Origin: Candidatus Kapaibacterium sp.
GTDB lineage: Bacteria; Bacteroidota; Ignavibacteria; Kapaibacteriales; JAEUSM01
Length of the DNA stretch: 56,770 nucleotides
Assembly (NCBI GenBank): GCA_016788785.1
Contig: JAEUSM010000013.1
Span: 1 to 56,770, forward strand
Reading direction: 5' to 3'
Numbering within the stretch: position 1 is the stretch's first letter; every line of letters starts with the position of its first letter. A program made the position numbers and the translations under genes. Of this stretch, positions 43,050 to 50,805 are shown one piece after another. The notes beneath the pieces were generated by a model. The model worked only from the letters and a program-made list of their open reading frames with translations, had not been told where the DNA came from and ran no database searches.

Positions 43050-45701
43050 ATGGAAGAACAATTTCAGTACTTAGTAAAACTTGCCACCGAGTATGAGCGA
43101 TTAGCAAACGATGACAATGCTCTTTTTGAAGCAATAAACAAACTTCCAAATGAAGAATTACAGAAGATTTATGAAAATTATTATTCAAAATCTTTATCAT
43201 CAAATGAATTTAAACCAGTAAATTTTATCAGGGCTGTAATTGCGAAAAATTGCATGGAAGGCAAACAGGTTAATATTGCATTGCTTAAAGAAATAAAAGA
43301 TGCAATAGTGAGTAAAGATGAAAACTATTTTTCTATTCAAGATGAAACTCTTTTAGACAAATTTAGAACTTTTACTATTGGAAAAAGGGGACCATTCACA
43401 AGTTGGAAAAGAAATTGGAGTATTTTCTTTGTTTATTTTTACAAAAATGAAATAGTTGATATAGCAACCAAGAAAATGACCGAAATTGCTAATGAATTGA
43501 TAAAAACGTTAGGTTTAGATAAGTATTCATATCATTTAGTAGATTCTAATGGTCCACAGAATTTTGGTAGCACTTATTTTTGGTTAGCTATTTATCCCGG
43601 TAAAAGCGGTTTACACCGTGAATTCTACCAGTTCTTTGTACAGTTTCAGAAAAACTCTTATGCAGGACGAATAGCTGGTAGTTACATTAAAAATCCAGTA
43701 AAAAATAAGACTGAAGTAGTTAAAACATTTGCAGAATTAGTTACAGTTTTGCAAAGTCAAAAAAAAGAAATAGAAAGTTTAAACACAAAAGTTTCAAATT
43801 ACTATCATTTTGCACCTGGACCTCAAGCTATTCATTGGGAAAAATTCAAAGAAGAAAAAGTTATTGCAGTTAACTTTAGCAATTTACTGAATCAAGATAT
43901 TTCTATAGTTAAATCACTTCAAGAATTAAATATCTTAGCAGGTTTAGATTCTAATAGCAACTCAAAACAAACATTTCAACTCTGGTCTTTTTTAAATGCA
44001 TCTATTGGTGATGTTGTTTTTGTAAATAAAGGAGTAAATGTTTGTATAGGGATTGGTGTGATTACATCAGATTATTATTTTGAAGAATCAGAATTTGGTT
44101 TCAATCATAAGAGAAATATTGAATGGTTAACATTTAGTGAATATCAATATACCAGTTTCGATTATAAAAACTACACAAATTTATTTGTCCCCGATACTTT
44201 TTCGCGGACATTGATATATAGTTATATTCTTCAACAGTATATATTGATTGATCCAAGTTTAGAAGCTATTTTCCAAAGATATAATTTTGATTACACTTCT
44301 GATGTCAGTTATGAGGATTTTTCTTCTGAAGTAGATGAATCAATAATTGTATCGAATTCAGCTAATTATTGGTGGTTAAATGCTAATCCAAATATCTGGT
44401 CTATAAGTTCCATGGAAATTGGAGAGCGTCAAACATATACAACTGTTAATGATAATGGCAGTAAGAGAAAAGTCTTCAAATACTTTCGAGAAGTAAAACC
44501 AAATGATGTAATCATCGGGTATGAATCATCTCCTACTATGGAAATAAAAGCTATTTTAAAAGTTACAAAAGAACTTCATACTTACATTAATGAGGACATT
44601 ATTGAATTTGCAATGATGTGCAAACTCTCAAATCCAATCAAACGAAGTGAATTTTCCGATATCGAATTGTTACAAAATATGGAAAGTCTCAGATTCAATC
44701 AAGGTTCATTATTTAAGGTTACATCTGACGAATTTACTGTCTTACAACAGATAATTGAAGAGAAAAATGGACCTATATTCTTAACTGATTTAATTGAAGT
44801 AACAGAAGTTTTACTCCCCTATGATTTCGCCACAGACCCTGATAAGCCATTCATCTCCGAAGAAGTGTTTCTCAAAACAGTTGAGTTATTAGAAAGAAAA
44901 AAGAATATCATTTTACAGGGTCCTCCTGGAGTTGGCAAAACCTTCATAGCTCAAAAACTTGCTTATCAAAAAATGGGTTATGTTGATGACTATTCAATTG
45001 CTATGGTTCAATTCCATCAGTCATTCAGCTACGAAGATTTTATTCAAGGGTTACGTCCCAAAAAAGACGGTGGTTTTGAGTTAAAGAATGGGATATTTTA
45101 CACATTCGTAGAGAGAGCATTACAAAACCCTAATAAAGATTTTTTCTTTATAATTGACGAAATTAATAGAGGTAATTTAAGCAAGATTTTTGGTGAGTTG
45201 ATGATGCTAATTGAAGCAGACAAGAGGAAAGAAAAATATAAATTGCAGTTAACATATTCAGGAAGTGATGATGAAAAATTTTATATTCCTGAGAATGTCC
45301 ATATAATTGGAACGATGAATACAGCAGATCGTTCATTAGCAATTGTCGATTATGCTCTACGAAGAAGGTTTGCATTTGTAAATTTAGAACCCCTATTTGA
45401 AGAAGCGTTTAAAGATTTTCTTTCCTCTCGAGGTGTCCCATTAGTAAAAGCAGAAAAAATTTGTGCTTCCATAATTAAAGTAAACGAAATAATTTCAAAG
45501 GAACAAAATCTAGGGACAGGTTTTCAGATTGGTCATAGTTATTTTTGTTCGCAAGAAAATATTGACAATGTAAATGATTGGTTTAAAACTATACTAGAAT
45601 TTGAAATAAAACCACTGTTAGAAGAAATATTCTTTGACGATGAAAAGAATCATAAAGAGTGTTTAAGTATTTTACAAGGAATCTACAATGATTCCAATTG
45701 A
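43050..45701 (+). CDS. mcrB: McrB-type GTPase with DUF3578 and EVE-like reader domains
   Basis: Subunit of a modification-dependent restriction enzyme. Residues about 60-215 resemble DUF3578 (MrcB N-terminal), with FYQFFVQFQKNSYAGRIAG. Residues about 309-365 (LWSFLNASIGDVVFVNKG) and 437-520 (YWWLNANPNIWSI, FREVKPNDVIIGY) look like two PUA/EVE-type modules, the second a good EVE match; such domains read modified bases. The AAA+ motor has Walker A GPPGVGKT at 624-631, FFFIIDEINRGNLSKIFGE, and the McrB GTP motif MNTADRS at 756-762. The gene overlaps mcrC by 14 bases. It is clearly McrB-like; the modification it detects is unknown. Confidence 0.92.
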   Translation: MEEQFQYLVKLATEYERLANDDNALFEAINKLPNEELQKIYENYYSKSLSSNEFKPVNFIRAVIAKNCMEGKQVNIALLKEIKDAIVSKDENYFSIQDETLLDKFRTFTIGKRGPFTSWKRNWSIFFVYFYKNEIVDIATKKMTEIANELIKTLGLDKYSYHLVDSNGPQNFGSTYFWLAIYPGKSGLHREFYQFFVQFQKNSYAGRIAGSYIKNPVKNKTEVVKTFAELVTVLQSQKKEIESLNTKVSNYYHFAPGPQAIHWEKFKEEKVIAVNFSNLLNQDISIVKSLQELNILAGLDSNSNSKQTFQLWSFLNASIGDVVFVNKGVNVCIGIGVITSDYYFEESEFGFNHKRNIEWLTFSEYQYTSFDYKNYTNLFVPDTFSRTLIYSYILQQYILIDPSLEAIFQRYNFDYTSDVSYEDFSSEVDESIIVSNSANYWWLNANPNIWSISSMEIGERQTYTTVNDNGSKRKVFKYFREVKPNDVIIGYESSPTMEIKAILKVTKELHTYINEDIIEFAMMCKLSNPIKRSEFSDIELLQNMESLRFNQGSLFKVTSDEFTVLQQIIEEKNGPIFLTDLIEVTEVLLPYDFATDPDKPFISEEVFLKTVELLERKKNIILQGPPGVGKTFIAQKLAYQKMGYVDDYSIAMVQFHQSFSYEDFIQGLRPKKDGGFELKNGIFYTFVERALQNPNKDFFFIIDEINRGNLSKIFGELMMLIEADKRKEKYKLQLTYSGSDDEKFYIPENVHIIGTMNTADRSLAIVDYALRRRFAFVNLEPLFEEAFKDFLSSRGVPLVKAEKICASIIKVNEIISKEQNLGTGFQIGHSYFCSQENIDNVNDWFKTILEFEIKPLLEEIFFDDEKNHKECLSILQGIYNDSN

Positions 45702-46737
45702 AAACATATACTACCTTTTATGTTATTCATGGGATTGCCTAAGTGAAAAAGATCGCGTAAAAGTAGATGCAAATGATTTCAAGAATATGCCGGAACTTTT
45801 TGCAAAAGTTTTAGTTAATGCGTCAAATATTCTATTGAAACGAGGCGTTGAAAAAAATTATATTGATCACCATGAAGAAATTCCAGGAATCAAGGGTAAG
45901 TTCCTGCTCAATGAATCTTTAAAACATAACTCTTTATGGTATCAAAAAGCAATTTGTCTTTATGATGATTTATCGCCAGATATTCTATCAAATCAAATAC
46001 TTTTTACAACCTTAAATAATTTATCAAACTCCAAAAGTATTAAGTCAGATTTACGAAAAGAAGTTATTGCTGCAAAGCGTAAGTTTACAGGAATATCTTT
46101 AATACCATTGACCTCTTCATTGTTTCAAACTGTAAAAATCCATAGAAACAATAGATTTTACGGTTTTATTTTGAATGTTTGCAACATTTTGTTTGAGTGT
46201 ATGTTGCCCGAAGAAAAGCAAGGAAAATACTCATTTACAGACTTTACAAGAGATAAAGACAAAATGAACAAACTTTTTGAAAGTTTTGTACGTAATTTTT
46301 ACCGAAAGTATAGTAGTTACAACTTATCATCATCAAAAATTTCTTGGCAATTTGAAGGAGATGAATTTGATAAAAAGTTATTACCTGATATGCGAACTGA
46401 CATAACGTTGGAAAATAAAAATCAGAAAATTATTATTGATACGAAGTTCTATACTAAAACAGTGGGTGAGTATTTTAATAAAACAAGTTTGCATTCGAAT
46501 AATCTCTATCAGATTTTTTCTTACCTTATTCAACAAGAAGATGGAACACTCAAAAGCCAAAATGCTATTGGAATATTATTGTATCCTACAATTGAAGAAG
46601 AATTAAATTTGAACTATATGTATCATAATCACAAAATAGCAATTAGAACAGTAAACTTGAATGTCCATTGGACAGAAATTCATTCAAGACTGATAGAAAT
46701 CATGGAAAACATCCAAATTAATGACGTAACTTTGTAG
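45688..46737 (+). CDS. mcrC: McrC-type nuclease subunit
   Basis: McrC binds the McrB ring and cuts DNA. The 349-residue protein has the family start IPIENIYYLLCYSWD, a middle beta domain, and a PD-(D/E)xK nuclease core with D238 and the D251-T-K253 motif (IIIDTKFY). It overlaps mcrB and is followed after 17 bases by the methyltransferase gene, so the four genes look like one transcript. Confidence 0.93.
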   Translation: MIPIENIYYLLCYSWDCLSEKDRVKVDANDFKNMPELFAKVLVNASNILLKRGVEKNYIDHHEEIPGIKGKFLLNESLKHNSLWYQKAICLYDDLSPDILSNQILFTTLNNLSNSKSIKSDLRKEVIAAKRKFTGISLIPLTSSLFQTVKIHRNNRFYGFILNVCNILFECMLPEEKQGKYSFTDFTRDKDKMNKLFESFVRNFYRKYSSYNLSSSKISWQFEGDEFDKKLLPDMRTDITLENKNQKIIIDTKFYTKTVGEYFNKTSLHSNNLYQIFSYLIQQEDGTLKSQNAIGILLYPTIEEELNLNYMYHNHKIAIRTVNLNVHWTEIHSRLIEIMENIQINDVTL

Positions 46738-46754
46738 ATACCTTTTATACAATT

Positions 46755-47774
46755 ATGCTAACAAACATACCACAAACATTAACAGATTATACCTTCATAG
46801 ACCTATTTTCAGGTATTGGAGGTTTCCATTTGGCGTTATCGTCTTTTGGGGCAAGGTGTGTTTTTGCTTCAGAATGGGATAGCTACTCTGCTGAAACGTA
46901 TTATCAGAATTTCAATCTACTACCAAAAGGCGACATTACAAAAATTAATTCCGAAGACATTCCTAAACATTCCATACTTTGTGCAGGTTTTCCATGCCAA
47001 GCATTTTCAGTATCAGGAAAACAACGTGGATTTGAGGATACTCGTGGAACGTTATTTTTTGAAATTGCTCGTATTGCCTCATACCATAAACCGGAAGTTC
47101 TTTTGTTAGAAAATGTAAAGAATCTGATTTCGCATAATAATGGTGAAACAATGTCAACCATTCATTCTGTGTTAACAGATTTGGGATATAAAGTCCATTA
47201 TTCTGTTCTCAATTCAAGTGATTATGGATTGCCACAGAATAGAGAACGTGTATATATTGTTGCTTTTAATAATGAAATAGATTCACAAAATTTCAAATTT
47301 CCAGAACCAATTCACCGAACTATTTCCTTAAATGATGTTCTTGAAGAAAGTCCTCGCAACGCTAAAATTGTTGAACGAAATGATATACATATTTACAAAG
47401 AAGTTTCGACAGATGTAGACATGTTTGGACAAAAAATACTCTATAATAGACCAATCCAAATTGGTATTGTAAATAAAGGTGGTCAAGGAGAAAGAATTTA
47501 CCATCCTACGGGTCATACCATAACATTGTCAGCACATGGTGGTGGGGTCGGTGCAAAAACAGGTTTATATCTCATCAACAACTCCGTCCGGAAACTCTCA
47601 CCTCGTGAATGTGCAAGAGTGCAAGGTTTTCCAGATTCCTTTCAATTGCATCATCTTGACTCTCAATCGTATAAACAATTTGGTAATAGTGTCTCAGTAG
47701 ATGTTTTACAATACATTGTGATGGAAATTGCAACAGTTTTACACTCACAAAGTTTGTCGAAAGTAACTGTATGA
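46755..47774 (+). CDS. DNA (cytosine-5-)-methyltransferase, probable GCGC specificity
   Basis: The 339-residue enzyme shows the C5-methyltransferase motifs in order: FIDLFSGIGGF (14-24), catalytic GFPCQAFS with Cys81, ENVKNL, and QNRERVY. The target-reading region follows, then the final SPRECARVQGFP and QFGNSVSVDV. Size and order are those of M.HhaI-type enzymes. The ATGA overlap with a HinP1I-like endonuclease predicts the recognition sequence GCGC, with methylation of the inner C that protects from the partner nuclease. The specificity is inferred from the partner, not read from the sequence. Confidence 0.93.
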   Translation: MLTNIPQTLTDYTFIDLFSGIGGFHLALSSFGARCVFASEWDSYSAETYYQNFNLLPKGDITKINSEDIPKHSILCAGFPCQAFSVSGKQRGFEDTRGTLFFEIARIASYHKPEVLLLENVKNLISHNNGETMSTIHSVLTDLGYKVHYSVLNSSDYGLPQNRERVYIVAFNNEIDSQNFKFPEPIHRTISLNDVLEESPRNAKIVERNDIHIYKEVSTDVDMFGQKILYNRPIQIGIVNKGGQGERIYHPTGHTITLSAHGGGVGAKTGLYLINNSVRKLSPRECARVQGFPDSFQLHHLDSQSYKQFGNSVSVDVLQYIVMEIATVLHSQSLSKVTV

Positions 47775-48514
47775 ACGAAAAACAACAAAAAGGTTCTGAA
47801 ACAGCAAAACAGGGATTTATAAACGAAGAGGTTGTGGTTGAAAAATTTAATAATTGGCAAACAGATTCTATTGCAAGAGATTGGTTGTTGGCAATGAATT
47901 ATAATTTAAACGAAATCCAAAATGTTGTAGCAGTAAAAATTCACGGCTTTAAAACTGATGTTCAAATACAAGTAACCATAACATTTAAAAATACAATTGA
48001 CGTACAAAATCTTCAAGTAAAATTAGTTAGCCAAAAGAAAGGTTTCAATCAAATTGATAAACGTTGGATTGTAAGTTATCAAGAATTATGGGGATTTTCA
48101 CAGAAAATATCAACAATTCTGAAAAAATTTACTGGTGAAATACTTCCTTCTATTGATAAACCAAAAAACAGAAAAAGAATGTTCATTTTTGAATTTACTG
48201 ATGATGAACAAACTGAACTAAAACAATGGTTAGAATCAAATAAATCCTTAATAGTATCTGATGTTTTAAAAGGAAGAGGACAATTTGCAGCAGAATGGAT
48301 GTTAGTAATTCGCAAAAGTTCTTCACATTTAGATTGGGTACTAAAACCTATGAATTACTGCTTAAATCATTTTGGAAATGAAGAAATAGTTTTCACCCCA
48401 CGAGGCAGTATCAGAATAGGTAAAATCACAGTACAAAGAAAAGGTGGTGATAATGGTAGATCAACTGCAAATATGTTACAGTTTAAAATTGATCCAACTT
48501 CTCTCTTTACGTAA
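47771..48514 (+). CDS. HinP1I-like type II restriction endonuclease (GCGC)
   Basis: The 247-residue protein resembles HinP1I, which cuts G^CGC, over its whole length and has the same length. Shared blocks, from memory of that family, include GFNQIDKRW near the centre, GRGQFAAEW, and the end VQRKGGDNGR and ANMLQFKIDP. The unusual active site of HinP1I (Asp, then Gln-x-Lys) is present as D63, Q82-V-K84. It pairs with the upstream methyltransferase. It is the last gene of the cassette; the DNA after it becomes non-coding and holds the degenerate mutL end. Confidence 0.9.
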   Translation: MNEKQQKGSETAKQGFINEEVVVEKFNNWQTDSIARDWLLAMNYNLNEIQNVVAVKIHGFKTDVQIQVTITFKNTIDVQNLQVKLVSQKKGFNQIDKRWIVSYQELWGFSQKISTILKKFTGEILPSIDKPKNRKRMFIFEFTDDEQTELKQWLESNKSLIVSDVLKGRGQFAAEWMLVIRKSSSHLDWVLKPMNYCLNHFGNEEIVFTPRGSIRIGKITVQRKGGDNGRSTANMLQFKIDPTSLFT

Positions 48515-48564
48515 TTTTATTATATTTACAGAATTTCCCAAAAAAAACCAAAAAATATCAATTT

Positions 48565-48613
48565 GACTTCCCCCTCAAAGAAACAACAAACGGTTCGGTA
48601 GGACGTAGGGGGA
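48565..48613 (+). repeat. Flanking repeat, degenerate copy of the mutL 3' end
   Basis: It matches the last bases of mutL (42938-42987) at about 41 of 50 positions with two one-base gaps, and the reading frame is broken. It lies 51 bases after the endonuclease stop codon, exactly at the distal edge of the cassette, as expected if DNA had been inserted at the 3' end of mutL, displacing the old end. Confidence 0.7.
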
Positions 48614-48635
48614 ATGTGTAAACGATTAATTAAAT

Positions 48636-48929
48636 ATGCACCAAGATCTACAAAAATTAATTGACTTGCTAAAAAGAGCAAATTCATTGCTTTCAGAATT
48701 TTCAGGTGGATATTCTGGGGAATTTATGTCCGCTGAAGAATTTCACGAAAAACTTACGGAAGTTATTACGTATTTAGAAGAATCGAAGTTAGAATATCTT
48801 TTAGATATTTTGGTTTGGTTTGTCCCAGTATCATGTTGGGATGATTTTGTGGGAATTCATGATACCGAAAAATTAGCAGATCAAATCTACGAATTAGCAA
48901 TGAAACTATACAAACCAGAGAAACTCTAA
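48636..48929 (+). CDS. Small hypothetical protein (97 aa)
   Basis: The 97-residue protein is acidic and mostly helical (LQKLIDLLKRANSLLSEF, EEFHEKLTEVITYLEE), with a Trp/Phe-rich centre (DILVWFVPVSCWDDF). There is no signal peptide or known motif. The amphipathic helices suggest a soluble binding or immunity-type protein, but I cannot name a family. It is the first gene after the defence cassette. Confidence 0.65.
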   Translation: MHQDLQKLIDLLKRANSLLSEFSGGYSGEFMSAEEFHEKLTEVITYLEESKLEYLLDILVWFVPVSCWDDFVGIHDTEKLADQIYELAMKLYKPEKL

Positions 48930-48948
48930 ATAATTTTTTCGTAATCAA

Positions 48949-48979
48949 TTTGCAAATTCAAAAAGTATCCTTATCTTTG
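48949..48979 (+). promoter_or_regulatory. Promoter of the VOC/SRPBCC pair
   Basis: TTTG (48949-48952), a 19-base spacer and TATCTTTG (48972-48979) are an excellent Bacteroidota promoter. The predicted start near 48986 gives a short leader before the ATG at 49013. Confidence 0.75.
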
Positions 48980-49012
48980 TAATAAATTTTTTACTAATCT
49001 TCCTTTACAGCT

Positions 49013-49420
49013 ATGACAATACAAACAATTTGGGTGAATTTACCCATCAAAGACATCCAAAAAACGCGTGAATTTTGGACGAAATTGGGTTTTTCGTTCA
49101 ATGAACAATTTTCTGATGAAAAGGCATTGTGTTTGATTTTGAAAGAAGAAAACATCTATGCAATGCTCATTACGCACGAATTTTTCAGCACGTTTACGAA
49201 CCGACCAATTGCAGATGGCTCGACGACTCAAGTTCTTAATGCAATTCAAGTTGAAAGTAAAGAATCCGTAGATACGATTGTTTCAACTGCATTAGCAAAT
49301 GGAGCTTCTCGTTACAAAGAATCTCAAGACCACGATTGGATGTATTACGATACATTTGCGGATATTGATGGTCATCAATGGGAGATTATGTACGCAGATT
49401 ATTCAAAAATTCCTTCATAA
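49013..49420 (+). CDS. VOC-superfamily protein (glyoxalase/extradiol dioxygenase fold)
   Basis: The 135-residue protein has the paired beta-alpha-beta modules of VOC proteins: IWVNLPIKDIQKTREFWTKLGFSF at the N-terminus and a second module ending FADIDGHQWEIMYAD. The latter contains the usual metal-type DGH and E positions, but the N-terminal metal ligand is not obvious, so it may lack activity. Members often act in glyoxalase, antibiotic binding or unknown small-molecule chemistry. Followed by an SRPBCC protein, likely in one transcript. Confidence 0.85.
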   Translation: MTIQTIWVNLPIKDIQKTREFWTKLGFSFNEQFSDEKALCLILKEENIYAMLITHEFFSTFTNRPIADGSTTQVLNAIQVESKESVDTIVSTALANGASRYKESQDHDWMYYDTFADIDGHQWEIMYADYSKIPS

Positions 49421-49433
49421 AGTTTATAATATA

Positions 49434-49892
49434 ATGAATAAATTAACTCAAACAATCGATATCAATGCTTCTCGCGAACAAGTGTGGGACGCAATTGTCA
49501 ATGATGCAAAATACCGTGAATGGACTGCAGAGTTTCATCAAGGTTCCTATTTTGAAGGTGCTTGGAGTACTGGGGATACTATTCGGTTTTTAGCATTAGA
49601 TGAAAAAGGTGAAAAAAGTGGTATGCTTGCAACTATTCATTCAGCTATATACCCAGAATTTATTTCAATTCAACATCTTGGTTTAGTAGCAAATGGCGTT
49701 GACGACACTACCAGTGAAGAAGTGAAAAAATGGGCACCTGCATTTGAAAACTACACATTAAAATCCATTGATAACACAACGACACAATTTGTTGTTGATG
49801 TTGATTCAAATGAAGAATATTATGATTATTTTTTGGAAGTTTGGCCTCGTGCATTGGCAAAACTAAAAGAAATTTGTGAACGGACTATTTAG
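49434..49892 (+). CDS. SRPBCC-family (AHSA1/START-like) protein
   Basis: The 152-residue protein starts MNKLTQTIDINASREQVWDAIVND and follows the AHSA1/SRPBCC pattern, with the helix-grip fold that holds hydrophobic ligands. I use the ATG at 49434, because upstream sequence in this frame overlaps the VOC gene. It lies 13 bases after the VOC stop codon. Such VOC/SRPBCC pairs are common; function unknown. Confidence 0.85.
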   Translation: MNKLTQTIDINASREQVWDAIVNDAKYREWTAEFHQGSYFEGAWSTGDTIRFLALDEKGEKSGMLATIHSAIYPEFISIQHLGLVANGVDDTTSEEVKKWAPAFENYTLKSIDNTTTQFVVDVDSNEEYYDYFLEVWPRALAKLKEICERTI

Positions 49893-50114
49893 TTTTTTTC
49901 GTTGAAAGTGAATTATTCAGTTTCTTTAATACTATATAAATTTCACTTTTAAAGGTATTTTATTCCTTATATAATGGTAACATTGATATACTGTGGTATA
50001 TTTGATGTTAGAAGAAGATACTTTTGTAATGCTCAATAATGAAATTTTAATTTCTTTTTGAGATTGTCTTCTCAAACATATTTCGTTAATTCATTATTAT
50101 TTAAGGAATACCTT

Positions 50115-50639
50115 ATGAAACGACTCGCAATTGTACTGTTTACCATTGCATTAGTTACTGTGTCAGTAACTATTCAATCATGTAGTAGCGATACTCCTGT
50201 AACTCCAGTTACAGAAGTTATTGCAAATGATGCATCTTTTTCTGGATTTGAATCTTTTACATTAGAATCTACAACTCAAGGACCAAGCCCATCTTTGGGA
50301 CCTGCTCATGCTGGTAATGATTCAACAGTAACAAGAAAAATCTATTTTAAAAATGGACAAAGCAGAGTAGATGGTAAATATCCACTTGGTACTGTCATTG
50401 TCAAAACTGCCAGAAACCCATCAGGGACTGTTAAAGAAACAGTTGCAATGGTAAAAAGAGGAAATGGTTTCAATTCTACATCTGGTGATTGGGAATGGTT
50501 TGTCCTTGCAGAAGATGGCAAAATAGCAAAAGATCCTTCCGGTATGGAAATGCGTGGAGGTGCTGCAATGATGAATGGCATGTGCAACGGTTGTCATGCA
50601 AAAGCACAAGCAAGTGATTTTGTTTTTTCAAAAATGTAA
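50115..50639 (+). CDS. Cytochrome P460-family lipoprotein
   Basis: The signal peptide ends in a lipobox (TIQSC, lipid-bearing Cys23), so the 174-residue protein is a lipoprotein. The conserved C-terminal part has GDWEWFVLAEDG, then CNGCH at 157-161 as the heme-binding CxxCH motif, and SDFVF, as in cytochrome P460. P460 enzymes oxidise hydroxylamine or nitric oxide, but related proteins may only transfer electrons. I chose the ATG at 50115 because the signal peptide follows directly. The 222 bases before it hold two partial promoter elements, TATATTTG (49997-50004) and TACTTTTG (50019-50026), without a convincing upstream box. Confidence 0.85.
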   Translation: MKRLAIVLFTIALVTVSVTIQSCSSDTPVTPVTEVIANDASFSGFESFTLESTTQGPSPSLGPAHAGNDSTVTRKIYFKNGQSRVDGKYPLGTVIVKTARNPSGTVKETVAMVKRGNGFNSTSGDWEWFVLAEDGKIAKDPSGMEMRGGAAMMNGMCNGCHAKAQASDFVFSKM

Positions 50640-50660
50640 AATCATCTTTAGTATTCTTTA

Positions 50661-50692
50661 AAGCAGTACATCAACAATGTACTGCTTTTTTT
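50661..50692 (+). terminator. Terminator after the cytochrome P460 gene
   Basis: AAGCAGTACAT pairs with ATGTACTGCTT across a five-base loop and is followed by a T run. It lies 22 bases after the stop codon. Confidence 0.92.
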
Positions 50693-50805
50693 GTTTGTAC
50701 TTAAACCAAAAATTCTTTTGTTTTGTCTATAATAGTATTAACAAAGTATTCAGAAATATTGTTAAATATTTGAATATTATTCAATATACTTAATTATGTG
50801 ACAAA

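Noticed and set aside
43050-48514. Integrase or transposase for the cassette
   Set aside because: All four frames are accounted for as defence genes; none has recombinase motifs.
49299-49433. 45-codon extension of the SRPBCC protein
   Set aside because: It overlaps the VOC gene in a different frame; the family start is at 49434.
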